Source: Marinibacterium anthonyi
Lineage (GTDB): Bacteria; Pseudomonadota; Alphaproteobacteria; Rhodobacterales; Rhodobacteraceae
Reading direction: 5' to 3'
Length of the DNA: 64,000 bases
NCBI GenBank assembly: GCA_003217735.2
Contig: CP031585.1
Location: 3,459,501-3,523,500 of the forward strand
The position numbers and the translations under genes are program-made. Under the pieces are notes generated by a model that was not told the origin of the DNA, searched no databases, and was given only the letters and a program-made list of their open reading frames with translations. Below, piece after piece: positions 24,232 to 32,144 of the stretch (its first letter is position 1; the number at the start of each line of letters is the position of its first letter).

Positions 24232-26091
24232 ATGCTTAGGATCGAAGACATCACCTATGCGGTCGAAGGCAGACCGCTGTTTCAGGGCGCCAGCGCCGTT
24301 ATCCCCGAAGGCCACAAGGTGGGCGTCGTGGGCCGCAACGGCACGGGCAAGACCACGCTTTTCCGCCTTATCCGGGGGGAACTGGCCCTGGAAGGCGGCG
24401 CCATATCGCTGCCCTCCCGCGCCCGCATCGGCGGCGTCGCGCAGGAAGTGCCGTCGTCGGACGTGTCGCTGATCGACACGGTGCTGGCCGCCGACACCGA
24501 ACGCGCCAGCCTGATGGCCGAATCCGAAACCGCGACGGATGCCCACCGCATCGCCGAGATCCAGACCCGGCTGGCGGATATCGACGCCTGGTCCGCCGAA
24601 GCGCGCGCCGCCTCGATCCTGAAAGGCCTGGGGTTCGACGACGAGGAACAGCTGAAGCCCTGTTCGGATTTCTCGGGCGGCTGGCGGATGCGCGTGGCGC
24701 TGGCGGCGGTGCTGTTCGCCCAGCCCGACCTGCTGCTGCTGGACGAACCGACCAACTATCTCGACCTTGAAGGCGCGATGTGGCTGGAAACCTACCTGGC
24801 CAAGTATCCCCATACCGTTCTGGTCATCTCGCACGATCGCGGCCTGCTGAACCGCGCCGTCGGCTCGATCCTGCACCTGGAGGACCGCAAGCTGACGCTG
24901 TACACGGTGCCCTACGACCTGTTCGCCAAGCAGCGCGCGGAAAAGATCGCGCAGGCCGAATCCATGGCCAAGAAGCAGGATGCGCGGCGCGCGCACCTGC
25001 AATCCTACGTGGACCGGTTCCGCTACAAGGCCGACAAGGCCAAGCAGGCGCAATCGCGGCTGAAGGCGATTTCCAAGCTGCAGCCGATCACCACGCCGCA
25101 GGAAGCCGCCCTGCACGCCTTTACCTTCCCCACGCCCGAAGAACTGTCGCCGCCGATCATCAACCTTGAAGGCGGCATCACGGGGTATGGCGGCAAGCCG
25201 GTCCTGGAAAAGCTGAACCTGCGCATCGACCAGGACGACCGGATCGCCCTGCTGGGCAAGAACGGCCAGGGCAAGTCGACCCTGTCGAAGCTGCTGTCGG
25301 ACCGGCTGGACCTGATGGCGGGCAAGATGGTGAAATCCTCCAAGCTGCGGATCGGCTATTTCGCGCAGCACCAGGTGGACGAGCTGCATATCGACGAAAC
25401 GCCGCTGGACCACCTGCGCCGCCTGCGCCCGTCCGAAGGGCCGGCCCGCTGGCGCGCGCGGCTCGCCGGCTTCGGGCTGGGCCCGGCACAGGCGGAAACC
25501 GACGTCGGGCGGCTGTCGGGCGGCCAGAAGGCCCGTCTGTCGCTGCTGATCGCCACGATCGACGCGCCCCACATGCTGATCCTCGATGAACCGACCAACC
25601 ACCTGGACATCGAAAGCCGCGAGGCCCTGGTCGAGGCGCTGACCGATTATTCCGGCGCGGTGATCCTGGTGTCGCACGACATGCACCTGTTGTCGCTGGT
25701 GGCCGACCGGCTGTGGCTGGTGTCGGGGGGCACGGTTCAGCCCTTCGATGGCGACCTGGAAGCCTATCGCGATTTCCTTCTGGTGCGCGAAAAGCCCCCG
25801 TCCCGGCAGGTGGAAAAGCTGAAGGCCAAGAAGCCGAAGCCGTCCAAGGAACAGCTGACATCGCTGCGTTCGGACGTTCGCAAATGCGAAAGCCGGATGG
25901 AGAAGCTGGAAGAAATGCGCGAGGAACTTGCGCGCCGGCTGGGCGATCCGTCGGCCTATCAAGAGGAAAACGCCGCCCGGCGCGAAGCCTGGCAGTCTAA
26001 ATATGCCGAGGTCATGCAGGCGCTGGAAAAGGCGGAATCGCTGTGGCTGTCGGCGTCGGAGAAGCTGGAAAAGGCGGAAAAGGCGGCCTGA
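24232..26091 (+). CDS. ABC-F family ATPase (YheS/EttA-like)
   Basis: Soluble protein of 619 aa with two ABC domains and no membrane segments, so a ribosome-associated translation factor rather than a transporter. First domain: Walker A GRNGTGKT near residue 35, signature SGGWRMRVALA near 147, Walker B LLLLDEPTNYLD. A helical linker (P-site tRNA interaction motif region) follows near 230-290. Second domain: GKNGQGKS near 343, signature SGGQKARLSL, Walker B DEPTNHLD. The last ~90 residues are a charged coiled coil (EKLKAKKPKPSKEQL onward). The SGGWRMR signature favours YheS-like members over Uup. A second ABC-F gene lies at 58.6-60.4 kb. Confidence 0.9.
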   Translation: MLRIEDITYAVEGRPLFQGASAVIPEGHKVGVVGRNGTGKTTLFRLIRGELALEGGAISLPSRARIGGVAQEVPSSDVSLIDTVLAADTERASLMAESETATDAHRIAEIQTRLADIDAWSAEARAASILKGLGFDDEEQLKPCSDFSGGWRMRVALAAVLFAQPDLLLLDEPTNYLDLEGAMWLETYLAKYPHTVLVISHDRGLLNRAVGSILHLEDRKLTLYTVPYDLFAKQRAEKIAQAESMAKKQDARRAHLQSYVDRFRYKADKAKQAQSRLKAISKLQPITTPQEAALHAFTFPTPEELSPPIINLEGGITGYGGKPVLEKLNLRIDQDDRIALLGKNGQGKSTLSKLLSDRLDLMAGKMVKSSKLRIGYFAQHQVDELHIDETPLDHLRRLRPSEGPARWRARLAGFGLGPAQAETDVGRLSGGQKARLSLLIATIDAPHMLILDEPTNHLDIESREALVEALTDYSGAVILVSHDMHLLSLVADRLWLVSGGTVQPFDGDLEAYRDFLLVREKPPSRQVEKLKAKKPKPSKEQLTSLRSDVRKCESRMEKLEEMREELARRLGDPSAYQEENAARREAWQSKYAEVMQALEKAESLWLSASEKLEKAEKAA

Positions 26092-26142
26092 CAGTATCTG
26101 TCAGACTGTCAGTGCGCTGACATTGCGGAGGAAGACAGACGG

Positions 26143-26769
26143 ATGGACGTCCAATTCGTGATGACAGCCTTTGTCACGCTGTTCGTGGTCATCGACCCGC
26201 TGGGCCTGACACCGCTGTTTGTCGCCCTGACGCAGGGCATGTCCGCCGATGCCCGCCGCCGGATCGGCCTGCGCGCCTGCGCGGTGGCGATCGTCGTGCT
26301 GACCGTCTTTGCCGTCTTCGGCGACAAGGTGCTGGGCTATGCCGGCATCTCAATGCCCGCCTTCCGCGTCGCCGGCGGGATCCTTCTTTTCCTGACCGCG
26401 CTGGACATGCTGTTCGAACGCCGCACCAAGCGGCGCGAAGACCAGGCGGACAAAAGCGTGCATGACCCGGACGACGATCCATCGGTGTTTCCGCTGGCGA
26501 TCCCGCTGATCGCCGGGCCCGGCGCGATCGCGTCGATGATCCTGCTGACCGGGCAGCACCCGGGGATCGAGGGGCTGGCGGTGTCGCTGGGCGTGATGCT
26601 GGCGGTGCTTGCCCTGGTCTTCTGCCTGTTCCTGGCCAGCGGGCTTCTGGAACGCGCGCTGGGGCAGACCGGCACCAACGTGGTGACGCGCATCCTTGGC
26701 ATGCTTCTGGCGGCGCTTTCGGTGCAATTCGTCATGGACGGGCTTGCCGCCTTCGGCATCGCCTCCTAG
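26143..26769 (+). CDS. MarC-family integral membrane protein
   Basis: Protein of 208 aa with about six membrane helices and the MarC/UPF0056 pattern: FVTLFVVIDPLGLTPLF in the first helix, the mid-protein loop rich in Asp/Lys (KRREDQADKSVHDPDDD), then PLAIPLIAGPGAIASMILL, and a C-terminal TRILGMLLAALSVQFVMDGL. The family was once linked to multiple antibiotic resistance but its transport function is not established. GGAGGAAG site before the ATG. Followed after 44 bp by the retropepsin-like gene on the same strand. Confidence 0.92.
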   Translation: MDVQFVMTAFVTLFVVIDPLGLTPLFVALTQGMSADARRRIGLRACAVAIVVLTVFAVFGDKVLGYAGISMPAFRVAGGILLFLTALDMLFERRTKRREDQADKSVHDPDDDPSVFPLAIPLIAGPGAIASMILLTGQHPGIEGLAVSLGVMLAVLALVFCLFLASGLLERALGQTGTNVVTRILGMLLAALSVQFVMDGLAAFGIAS

Positions 26770-26813
26770 CGCGGCCCGGTCCGGGCGCCTATATCCCATG
26801 TCAGGAGAGTGGC

Positions 26814-27395
26814 ATGAGTGAATTCCAGACCGGAAACCTGATCTATCTTGTGGTGCTGGGCGCGGCCCTGATCGTGATGTTCATCGTGAACCATCGCCAG
26901 GGCATCGGCGCGACCCTGCGCCAGATGATCAGCTGGTGTCTGATCTTTCTGGCGGTTCTGGCCGGCTATGGCCTGTGGGAAGACGTCAAGCGCACCGTGA
27001 TGCCGACGCAGACGGTCATCGCCTCGGAAAACCGCATCGTCGTGCCGCGCAGCCCGGATGGCCATTTCTACCTGACGCTGGATATCAACGAACGCCCGGT
27101 CCGCTTCATGGTCGACACCGGCGCCTCGGACCTTGTGCTGACCCGCGAGGATGCGGTGAAGGCCGGGCTGGACCCCGACAGCTTCAGCTATTTCGGCCGC
27201 GCCCGCACCGCCAACGGCGAGGTGCGCACCGCGCCTGTCACGCTGAAATCCGTGGCCCTGGGCCCTTACGTCGACCGCAACGTGACCGCCAGCATCAATG
27301 ACGGCGACATGGGCGGATCGCTTCTGGGGATGAGCTACCTGGACCGCTGGAGCCGGATGGAAATGGGGGGCGGGGAACTGGTCCTGACACGGTGA
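26814..27395 (+). CDS. Membrane-anchored retropepsin-like aspartic protease (TIGR02281 type)
   Basis: Protein of 193 aa. Two hydrophobic N-terminal segments (about 9-24 and 38-54) anchor it in the inner membrane. The protease domain begins near residue 75; the catalytic motif is VDTGASDLVL near residue 101. The C-terminal LLGMSYLDRW matches the conserved end of single-domain bacterial retropepsins. Such enzymes work as dimers in the periplasm; Caulobacter PerP, which cuts the polarity factor PodJ, is a known relative. GGAGAG site precedes the ATG. Convergent with holC. Confidence 0.88.
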   Translation: MSEFQTGNLIYLVVLGAALIVMFIVNHRQGIGATLRQMISWCLIFLAVLAGYGLWEDVKRTVMPTQTVIASENRIVVPRSPDGHFYLTLDINERPVRFMVDTGASDLVLTREDAVKAGLDPDSFSYFGRARTANGEVRTAPVTLKSVALGPYVDRNVTASINDGDMGGSLLGMSYLDRWSRMEMGGGELVLTR

Positions 27396-27424
27396 GACCC
27401 AGATCCTGACACGCTCCTGACAGG

Positions 27425-27883
27425 TCAGGCCTCGGCCTTCTTCTCCCAGCGGCCGCTTTCCTCGGACCAGTATTGCGCCTTGCACCCTGCCCCGGTCAGC
27501 GCCTTCCATTGGCCGCGCGCATGCTGCACCGCCTGGCCGTCGAGCCCGTCAAACAGGATGCAGGCGCGCTGTAGCTGGGCGACCTCGTCGGGCGCGATAT
27601 CGGCGCCGTCAACTGACATCGCACAGGCGAATCCGGCCAGATCCTGACGATCGGCTGTCAGGAGCACGGGCTGCAGCGCATCATGCGGGCCACCGGCCAG
27701 TCCATGCGGCAGGAAATGCTCCTCGGGGCCCTGCCACAGCTTTTCGTCCAGCCAGGACATCCGCCGCGCATCGGTGCCCCGCACGGCAATCCGCCAGCCG
27801 GCCTGCAGCGCGCGGTCCAGCAGCATGGGCAGCACGGCGTCCAGCGGCCGCCGGGTCAGGTGATAGAAATAGACGTCGCCCAT
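27425..27883 (-). CDS. holC: DNA polymerase III subunit chi
   Basis: Accessory clamp-loader subunit that links the replisome to single-strand-binding protein. It is 152 aa with the family start (VYFYHLTRRPLDAVLPMLLDRALQAGWR), then DEKLWQ...EEHFLPHG and the C-terminal QLQRACILFDGLD block and W near residue 125. Last gene of a minus-strand run pepA-VOC-holC: 6 bp after the VOC gene. pepA-holC linkage is also seen in enterobacteria, which supports the call. Confidence 0.92.
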   Translation of the reverse strand: MGDVYFYHLTRRPLDAVLPMLLDRALQAGWRIAVRGTDARRMSWLDEKLWQGPEEHFLPHGLAGGPHDALQPVLLTADRQDLAGFACAMSVDGADIAPDEVAQLQRACILFDGLDGQAVQHARGQWKALTGAGCKAQYWSEESGRWEKKAEA

Positions 27884-27889
27884 CCGGCT

Positions 27890-28285
27890 TCAGCCCCTGG
27901 GATCGTAATTGCCGATGGTCCAGACGTGCCCTTCGGGATCGCGCAGCGAATATTGCAGCCCGCCATAATCCTTCTGGGTCAGCGGCAGCACGATCGTCGC
28001 CCCCGCCGCCATCGCCTTGGCATTGTGCGTCTCGACGTCGCCCACGACCACGTACATCGTCGTGGTCTCGCGCCCCCCGGTGTCGCGGGGCGCGGTCATG
28101 TAGCGGGAAAACGGCGTGTCCGCCTCGGGCCCGAACATGAAGAGGCTCTCTCCCAACTTCATCTCTGCATGCACGATCGTGCCGTCATCGTCGCGGTGAA
28201 CCTGCAGTTCCTCCATGCCGATGACCTTCTTGAGAAACGCCAGCGCGCCCTCGCAGTCGGAATATCGGGTGGCCGGGATCAGCAT
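27890..28285 (-). CDS. VOC-family (glyoxalase/bleomycin-resistance-like) protein
   Basis: Protein of 131 aa from the ATG at 28285, chosen because AAGGAT precedes it; the longer frame overlaps the end of pepA. The paired beta-alpha-beta-beta-beta pattern of vicinal-oxygen-chelate proteins is visible: MLIPATRYSDCEGALAFLKK, then VHAEMKLGESLFMFG, TTTMYVVVGDVETH, and the C-terminal YSLRDPEGHVWTIGNYD. PhnB-like subgroup; no specific substrate can be assigned. It sits between pepA and holC, which are otherwise commonly adjacent. Confidence 0.85.
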   Translation of the reverse strand: MLIPATRYSDCEGALAFLKKVIGMEELQVHRDDDGTIVHAEMKLGESLFMFGPEADTPFSRYMTAPRDTGGRETTTMYVVVGDVETHNAKAMAAGATIVLPLTQKDYGGLQYSLRDPEGHVWTIGNYDPRG

Positions 28286-28319
28286 GTCACAATCCTTGGC
28301 TGTGCCTGCCGGAACAGGA

Positions 28320-29795
28320 TCAGCCTTCGTATCCGTCCGCAACCAGCCGGTTCAGCGCGGCCACACCCCAGCCGGTCGCCCCCTTGGGCGCGAAGGTCGA
28401 GTCGGTCTTCAACGACGCCACCCCGGCGATGTCCAGGTGGATCCAGGGCTGGCCTTCCTTGATGAAGCGCTTCAGGAACTGCGCCGCGGTGATCGACCCG
28501 CCGGCCCGTCCACCGACGTTCTTCATGTCGGCGATCGCCGATTTCAGCAGGTCGTCATAGCCCTGTCCCAGCGGCATCCGCCAGGCACCTTCGCCCTGCG
28601 ATTCAGCTGCCTTCAGGAAGCTCTGGCAGAACGTGTCGTCGTTGGAAAACACGCCGGCGTTTTCATTGCCGAGGCCGACGATAATCGCGCCGGTCAGGGT
28701 CGCCAGGTCGACGATGCCGGCCGGTGCGAACCGTTCCTGCGTGTACCAGAGCACGTCGCACAGGACCAGGCGGCCTTCGGCGTCGGTGTTGATGATCTCG
28801 ACCGTGTCGCCCTTCATGGACTTGACCACGTCGCCCGGACGGGTCGCGCGGGCGGACGGCATGTTCTCGACCAGGCCCACCAGGCCGACCACGTTGGCCT
28901 TGGCCTTGCGCAGGGCCAGCGCCTTCATCGTGCCGGCCACCACACCGGCGCCGCCCATGTCCATGGTCATGTCTTCCATGCCGGCCGCGGGCTTGAGCGA
29001 GATGCCGCCGGTATCAAAGACCACGCCCTTGCCGACCAGCGCCAGCGGCGCGGCGCCCTCTTCGCCACCCTTCCACTGCATGACGACCACCTTCGAAGGG
29101 CTGTCCGACCCGTGGCCGACGCTCAGCAGCGTGCGCATGCCCAGTTCGGCCAGCTGGTCTTCCTCCAGCACCTCGACCTCGAGCCCGATCTCGGTCAGCT
29201 CGGCCAGGCGGTTGGCGAATTCGGTTGTGGTCAGCACGTTGGCCGGTTCGTTCGTCAGGTCGCGGGTAAAGAACGCGCCTTCGGCGATGGCGGAAAAGCG
29301 CACGAAATCATCCGCGGCCTCGTCGGGGTTCGTCACCTGAAAGACGACGCCTTCGACCGGCTCCGCGGCGTCGGCCCCGGTCTTGTGTTCGCTGAATTCA
29401 TAGGCGCGCAGCTGCACGCCCAGAGCCATTTCCATCGTCTTGGGATGGCTGCCCGCCAGGACGGTCATCGCGCTCTTGCCCTTGAGCTTGCCAAGAGCGG
29501 CCCCCGCCTTGCGCGCCTCGATCGGCGTGACCCGACGGTCCATCACCAGCACGTCCAGCGCGTCGGCCGCCATGCCCGTGGGCCAGGCCAGCGACACCGT
29601 CTTGCCGACAGAGAGCTTGCCGAAGGCGTCGCTGTCGATCAGGCGCTGCAACGCCCCCCGCGTCAGCTTGTTGACCCGACGTCCTGCCGGGCTCAGCTTG
29701 CCGTCCGGTGTGACGAAGATTGCAACCCGCCCCGTGGCGGTCGCAATGCTGTCGAGGTCGGTTTCCAGAAACTGGATCGGTGCAAGCGCGCTCAT
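28320..29795 (-). CDS. pepA: Leucyl aminopeptidase (M17)
   Basis: Cytosolic zinc/manganese aminopeptidase of 491 aa, typical length. Start ATG 29795 has a strong AGGAGG site; the longer open frame reaches into the lptF promoter region. The C-terminal catalytic domain shows VGKGVVFDTGGISLKP with metal/substrate ligands near residue 265, the family signature NTDAEGRLVL near 345, and VDLATLTGA after it. In some bacteria PepA also binds DNA; nothing here tests that. Divergent from lptF with 124 bp between, the same arrangement as in Escherichia coli. Confidence 0.96.
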   Translation of the reverse strand: MSALAPIQFLETDLDSIATATGRVAIFVTPDGKLSPAGRRVNKLTRGALQRLIDSDAFGKLSVGKTVSLAWPTGMAADALDVLVMDRRVTPIEARKAGAALGKLKGKSAMTVLAGSHPKTMEMALGVQLRAYEFSEHKTGADAAEPVEGVVFQVTNPDEAADDFVRFSAIAEGAFFTRDLTNEPANVLTTTEFANRLAELTEIGLEVEVLEEDQLAELGMRTLLSVGHGSDSPSKVVVMQWKGGEEGAAPLALVGKGVVFDTGGISLKPAAGMEDMTMDMGGAGVVAGTMKALALRKAKANVVGLVGLVENMPSARATRPGDVVKSMKGDTVEIINTDAEGRLVLCDVLWYTQERFAPAGIVDLATLTGAIIVGLGNENAGVFSNDDTFCQSFLKAAESQGEGAWRMPLGQGYDDLLKSAIADMKNVGGRAGGSITAAQFLKRFIKEGQPWIHLDIAGVASLKTDSTFAPKGATGWGVAALNRLVADGYEG

Positions 29796-29919
29796 GTCGT
29801 CCTCCTGAAAGTCACATTCCTGACCTAGCCTGCGACCGGCTGCTTGACCAGAGAGCAGTTTTCCAGTCTGGGCAATTGCACTAGAATTCGCGAACCTGCA
29901 CGACGATCCGGAGACCACA

Positions 29920-31050
29920 TTGTCAAAATTCGACCGATACGTGCTCTCCCAGTATCTGTTGTTCTTCGGTTTCTTCTCGCTGATTCTGGTCGCCGTGTTC
30001 TGGCTGAACCAGGCGGTGGTGCTGTTCGACGTGCTGGTCGGCGACGGCCAGTCGGCCATGGTCTTCGTCGAATTCACCGCACTGGCGCTTCCCCGCCTGA
30101 TCCGCATGATCCTGCCGATGGCGACCTTCGCGGGCGTGATCTATGCCACCAACCGGCTGAGCAACGAAAGCGAGCTGACGGTGATGCAGGCCACCGGGTC
30201 GTCGCCCTGGCAGATGGCGCGGCCGGCGTTGTGGTTCGGGGTGATCGTGGGGCTGGCGATGGCGGTGCTGACCAATTTCCTGCTGCCGCTGTCGATCAGC
30301 CGGCTGCAGGTGCGCGAGGCCGAGATTTCGCAGAACATCGCGGCGCGGCTGCTGACCGAAGGCACGTTCCTGCACCCCACCGACGGGGTGACCTTTTACA
30401 TCCGCGAAATCGGGCTGGACGGCGCGCTGAGCGATGTCTTTCTGTCCGACCGCCGCGATCCGGCGGAAAGCGTGCTTTATACCGCCGCCCATGCCTATCT
30501 GGTGCGCGAAGACAGCGGCGCGCGGCTGATCATGGTCGACGGGATGGCCCAGGCGCTGAATGCCAAACGCGAGGCGCTGTCATTGACCCGGTTCGAGGAT
30601 TTTTCCTATGATATCAGCGCCCTGATGCCGTCCGGTGGCGAAGGCAATCGCAGTTACCGAGAGATCCCCACGATGGAGCTGATCACCGACCGGCAAAACA
30701 TCGCGGAGACCGAGAATCAGGGCCTGGGCAAGCTGACCGAAGAGTTGCACGTGCGCTTCACGCGGCCGCTCAGCTGTGTGGCGGTGTCGCTGATCGCCTT
30801 CTCGACGCTGCTTCTCGGCGGGTTTTCGCGCTTTGGCCTGTGGCGGCAGATGCTGGGCGCCTTCGGGCTGCTAGTGGTGCTGGAGACGCTGCGCGGCACC
30901 GTGTCGCCGCCGGTCGTGGCCAATCCGGCCATGTGGCCGATCCTGTACCTGCCCTCGCTGATCGGGTTCGCGATTGCCGGGCTGTTCCTGTACATGGCCG
31001 GCCGGCCGGGCCGGCTCAGGCGGCTGTTCCGGCGGGAGGCGGGCGCATGA
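29920..31050 (+). CDS. lptF: LPS export ABC transporter permease LptF
   Basis: Inner-membrane subunit of the LptB2FG complex that pulls lipopolysaccharide from the inner membrane. It is 376 aa: three N-terminal helices, a periplasmic beta-jellyroll part (about 125-260), and three C-terminal helices. Family pattern FDRYVLSQYLLFFGFFSLILVAVFWLNQ and ATNRLSNESELTVMQATGSS (coupling-helix region). The start is TTG at 29920, with GGAG ending 6 bases before it; no ATG fits. Its stop overlaps the lptG start as ATGA. A possible promoter is TTTTCC (29859-29864), 17 bp, TAGAAT (29882-29887). No lptB in the window. Confidence 0.95.
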   Translation: MSKFDRYVLSQYLLFFGFFSLILVAVFWLNQAVVLFDVLVGDGQSAMVFVEFTALALPRLIRMILPMATFAGVIYATNRLSNESELTVMQATGSSPWQMARPALWFGVIVGLAMAVLTNFLLPLSISRLQVREAEISQNIAARLLTEGTFLHPTDGVTFYIREIGLDGALSDVFLSDRRDPAESVLYTAAHAYLVREDSGARLIMVDGMAQALNAKREALSLTRFEDFSYDISALMPSGGEGNRSYREIPTMELITDRQNIAETENQGLGKLTEELHVRFTRPLSCVAVSLIAFSTLLLGGFSRFGLWRQMLGAFGLLVVLETLRGTVSPPVVANPAMWPILYLPSLIGFAIAGLFLYMAGRPGRLRRLFRREAGA

Positions 31051-32144
31051 TCCTGGACCGGTACTTTGCCCGCCGCTTCCTGTTGCAGCTGGCGATCATC
31101 ATGTGCGTGCTGCTGACGCTGATGTTCCTGATCGAGCTGATCGAACAGGTGCGCCGGTTCAGCGACAATGACGTCAGGCTGACACAAATCCTCTATCTTG
31201 TCAGCCTCAACGTCCCGGCGGCAATGTCCACCATCCTGCCGCTGATCACCATCCTGGCCACCGTGTCGCTGTTCATCGGCCTCGCCCGCAGCTCGGAACT
31301 GGTCGTGACGCGCGCCACCGGCCGGTCGGGGATCCGCGCGCTGCTGGCGCCGGCGGTGGTGTCCTTCCTGATCGGGATCCTGGCGGTCGCCATGCTGAAC
31401 CCGATCGTCGCCGCCAGCATGAACCAGTATCAGCGCATGTCCGAGATCTATCGCTCGGGCGAAATTTCCGCCGCCTCGCTGTCGGGCGAAGGCCTGTGGC
31501 TGCGCCAGGGCGACACCAGCGGCCAGTCGGTCATCCACGCCACCGGCTATGTGCCCGAGGATTCAGAGATTTTCGGCGTCACCGTATTGAGCTACGCGGC
31601 CAATGGCGGCCCGTCCCGGCGGATCGAGGCGACGTCGGCGAAGCTGGAAAACGATGGCTGGACGTTGAAGAAGGCCAAGATCTGGTCGCTGACAACCGAC
31701 GGCAACCCCGAGGCCACGGCCGAGACCTTCGAGACCTATCGCCTGCCCTCGACCCTGACGCCCGAACGGATCCGCGAAACCATCGGCGGGCGCATGAACA
31801 TTTCGGTCTGGGACCTGCCCAAGACCATCCGCCAGCTGGACGAGGCCGGGTTTTCCACCCTGCGCCACCGCGTCTGGTACCAGTCCGAACTGTCCCGGCC
31901 GCTGTTCCTGGTCGCCATGGTGCTGATCGGCGCCGCCTTCACCATGCGCCACGTCCGTTTCGGCGGCACCGGCCTGGCGGTGCTGATGGCGGTGCTGCTG
32001 GGGTTCGGGCTGTATTTCATCCGCAACTTCGCCCAGATCCTTGGCGAAAACGGCCAGATCCCCGTGCCCATGGCTGCCTGGGCCGCGCCCGTCGCCTCGG
32101 TCCTGCTGGCGCTTGGCCTTTTGCTGCATGCGGAGGACGGATGA
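31047..32144 (+). CDS. lptG: LPS export ABC transporter permease LptG
   Basis: Partner of LptF, 365 aa, with the same layout of three helices, a periplasmic jellyroll domain and three helices. Seen: ILDRYFARRFLLQLAIIMCVL at the N-terminus, GLARSSELVVTRATGRSG as coupling segment near residue 85, and SRPLFLVAMVLIGAAFTMRH near 290. The ATG overlaps the lptF stop, and its own stop overlaps the lptD start, both as ATGA, so translation is probably coupled. Confidence 0.95.
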   Translation: MILDRYFARRFLLQLAIIMCVLLTLMFLIELIEQVRRFSDNDVRLTQILYLVSLNVPAAMSTILPLITILATVSLFIGLARSSELVVTRATGRSGIRALLAPAVVSFLIGILAVAMLNPIVAASMNQYQRMSEIYRSGEISAASLSGEGLWLRQGDTSGQSVIHATGYVPEDSEIFGVTVLSYAANGGPSRRIEATSAKLENDGWTLKKAKIWSLTTDGNPEATAETFETYRLPSTLTPERIRETIGGRMNISVWDLPKTIRQLDEAGFSTLRHRVWYQSELSRPLFLVAMVLIGAAFTMRHVRFGGTGLAVLMAVLLGFGLYFIRNFAQILGENGQIPVPMAAWAAPVASVLLALGLLLHAEDG

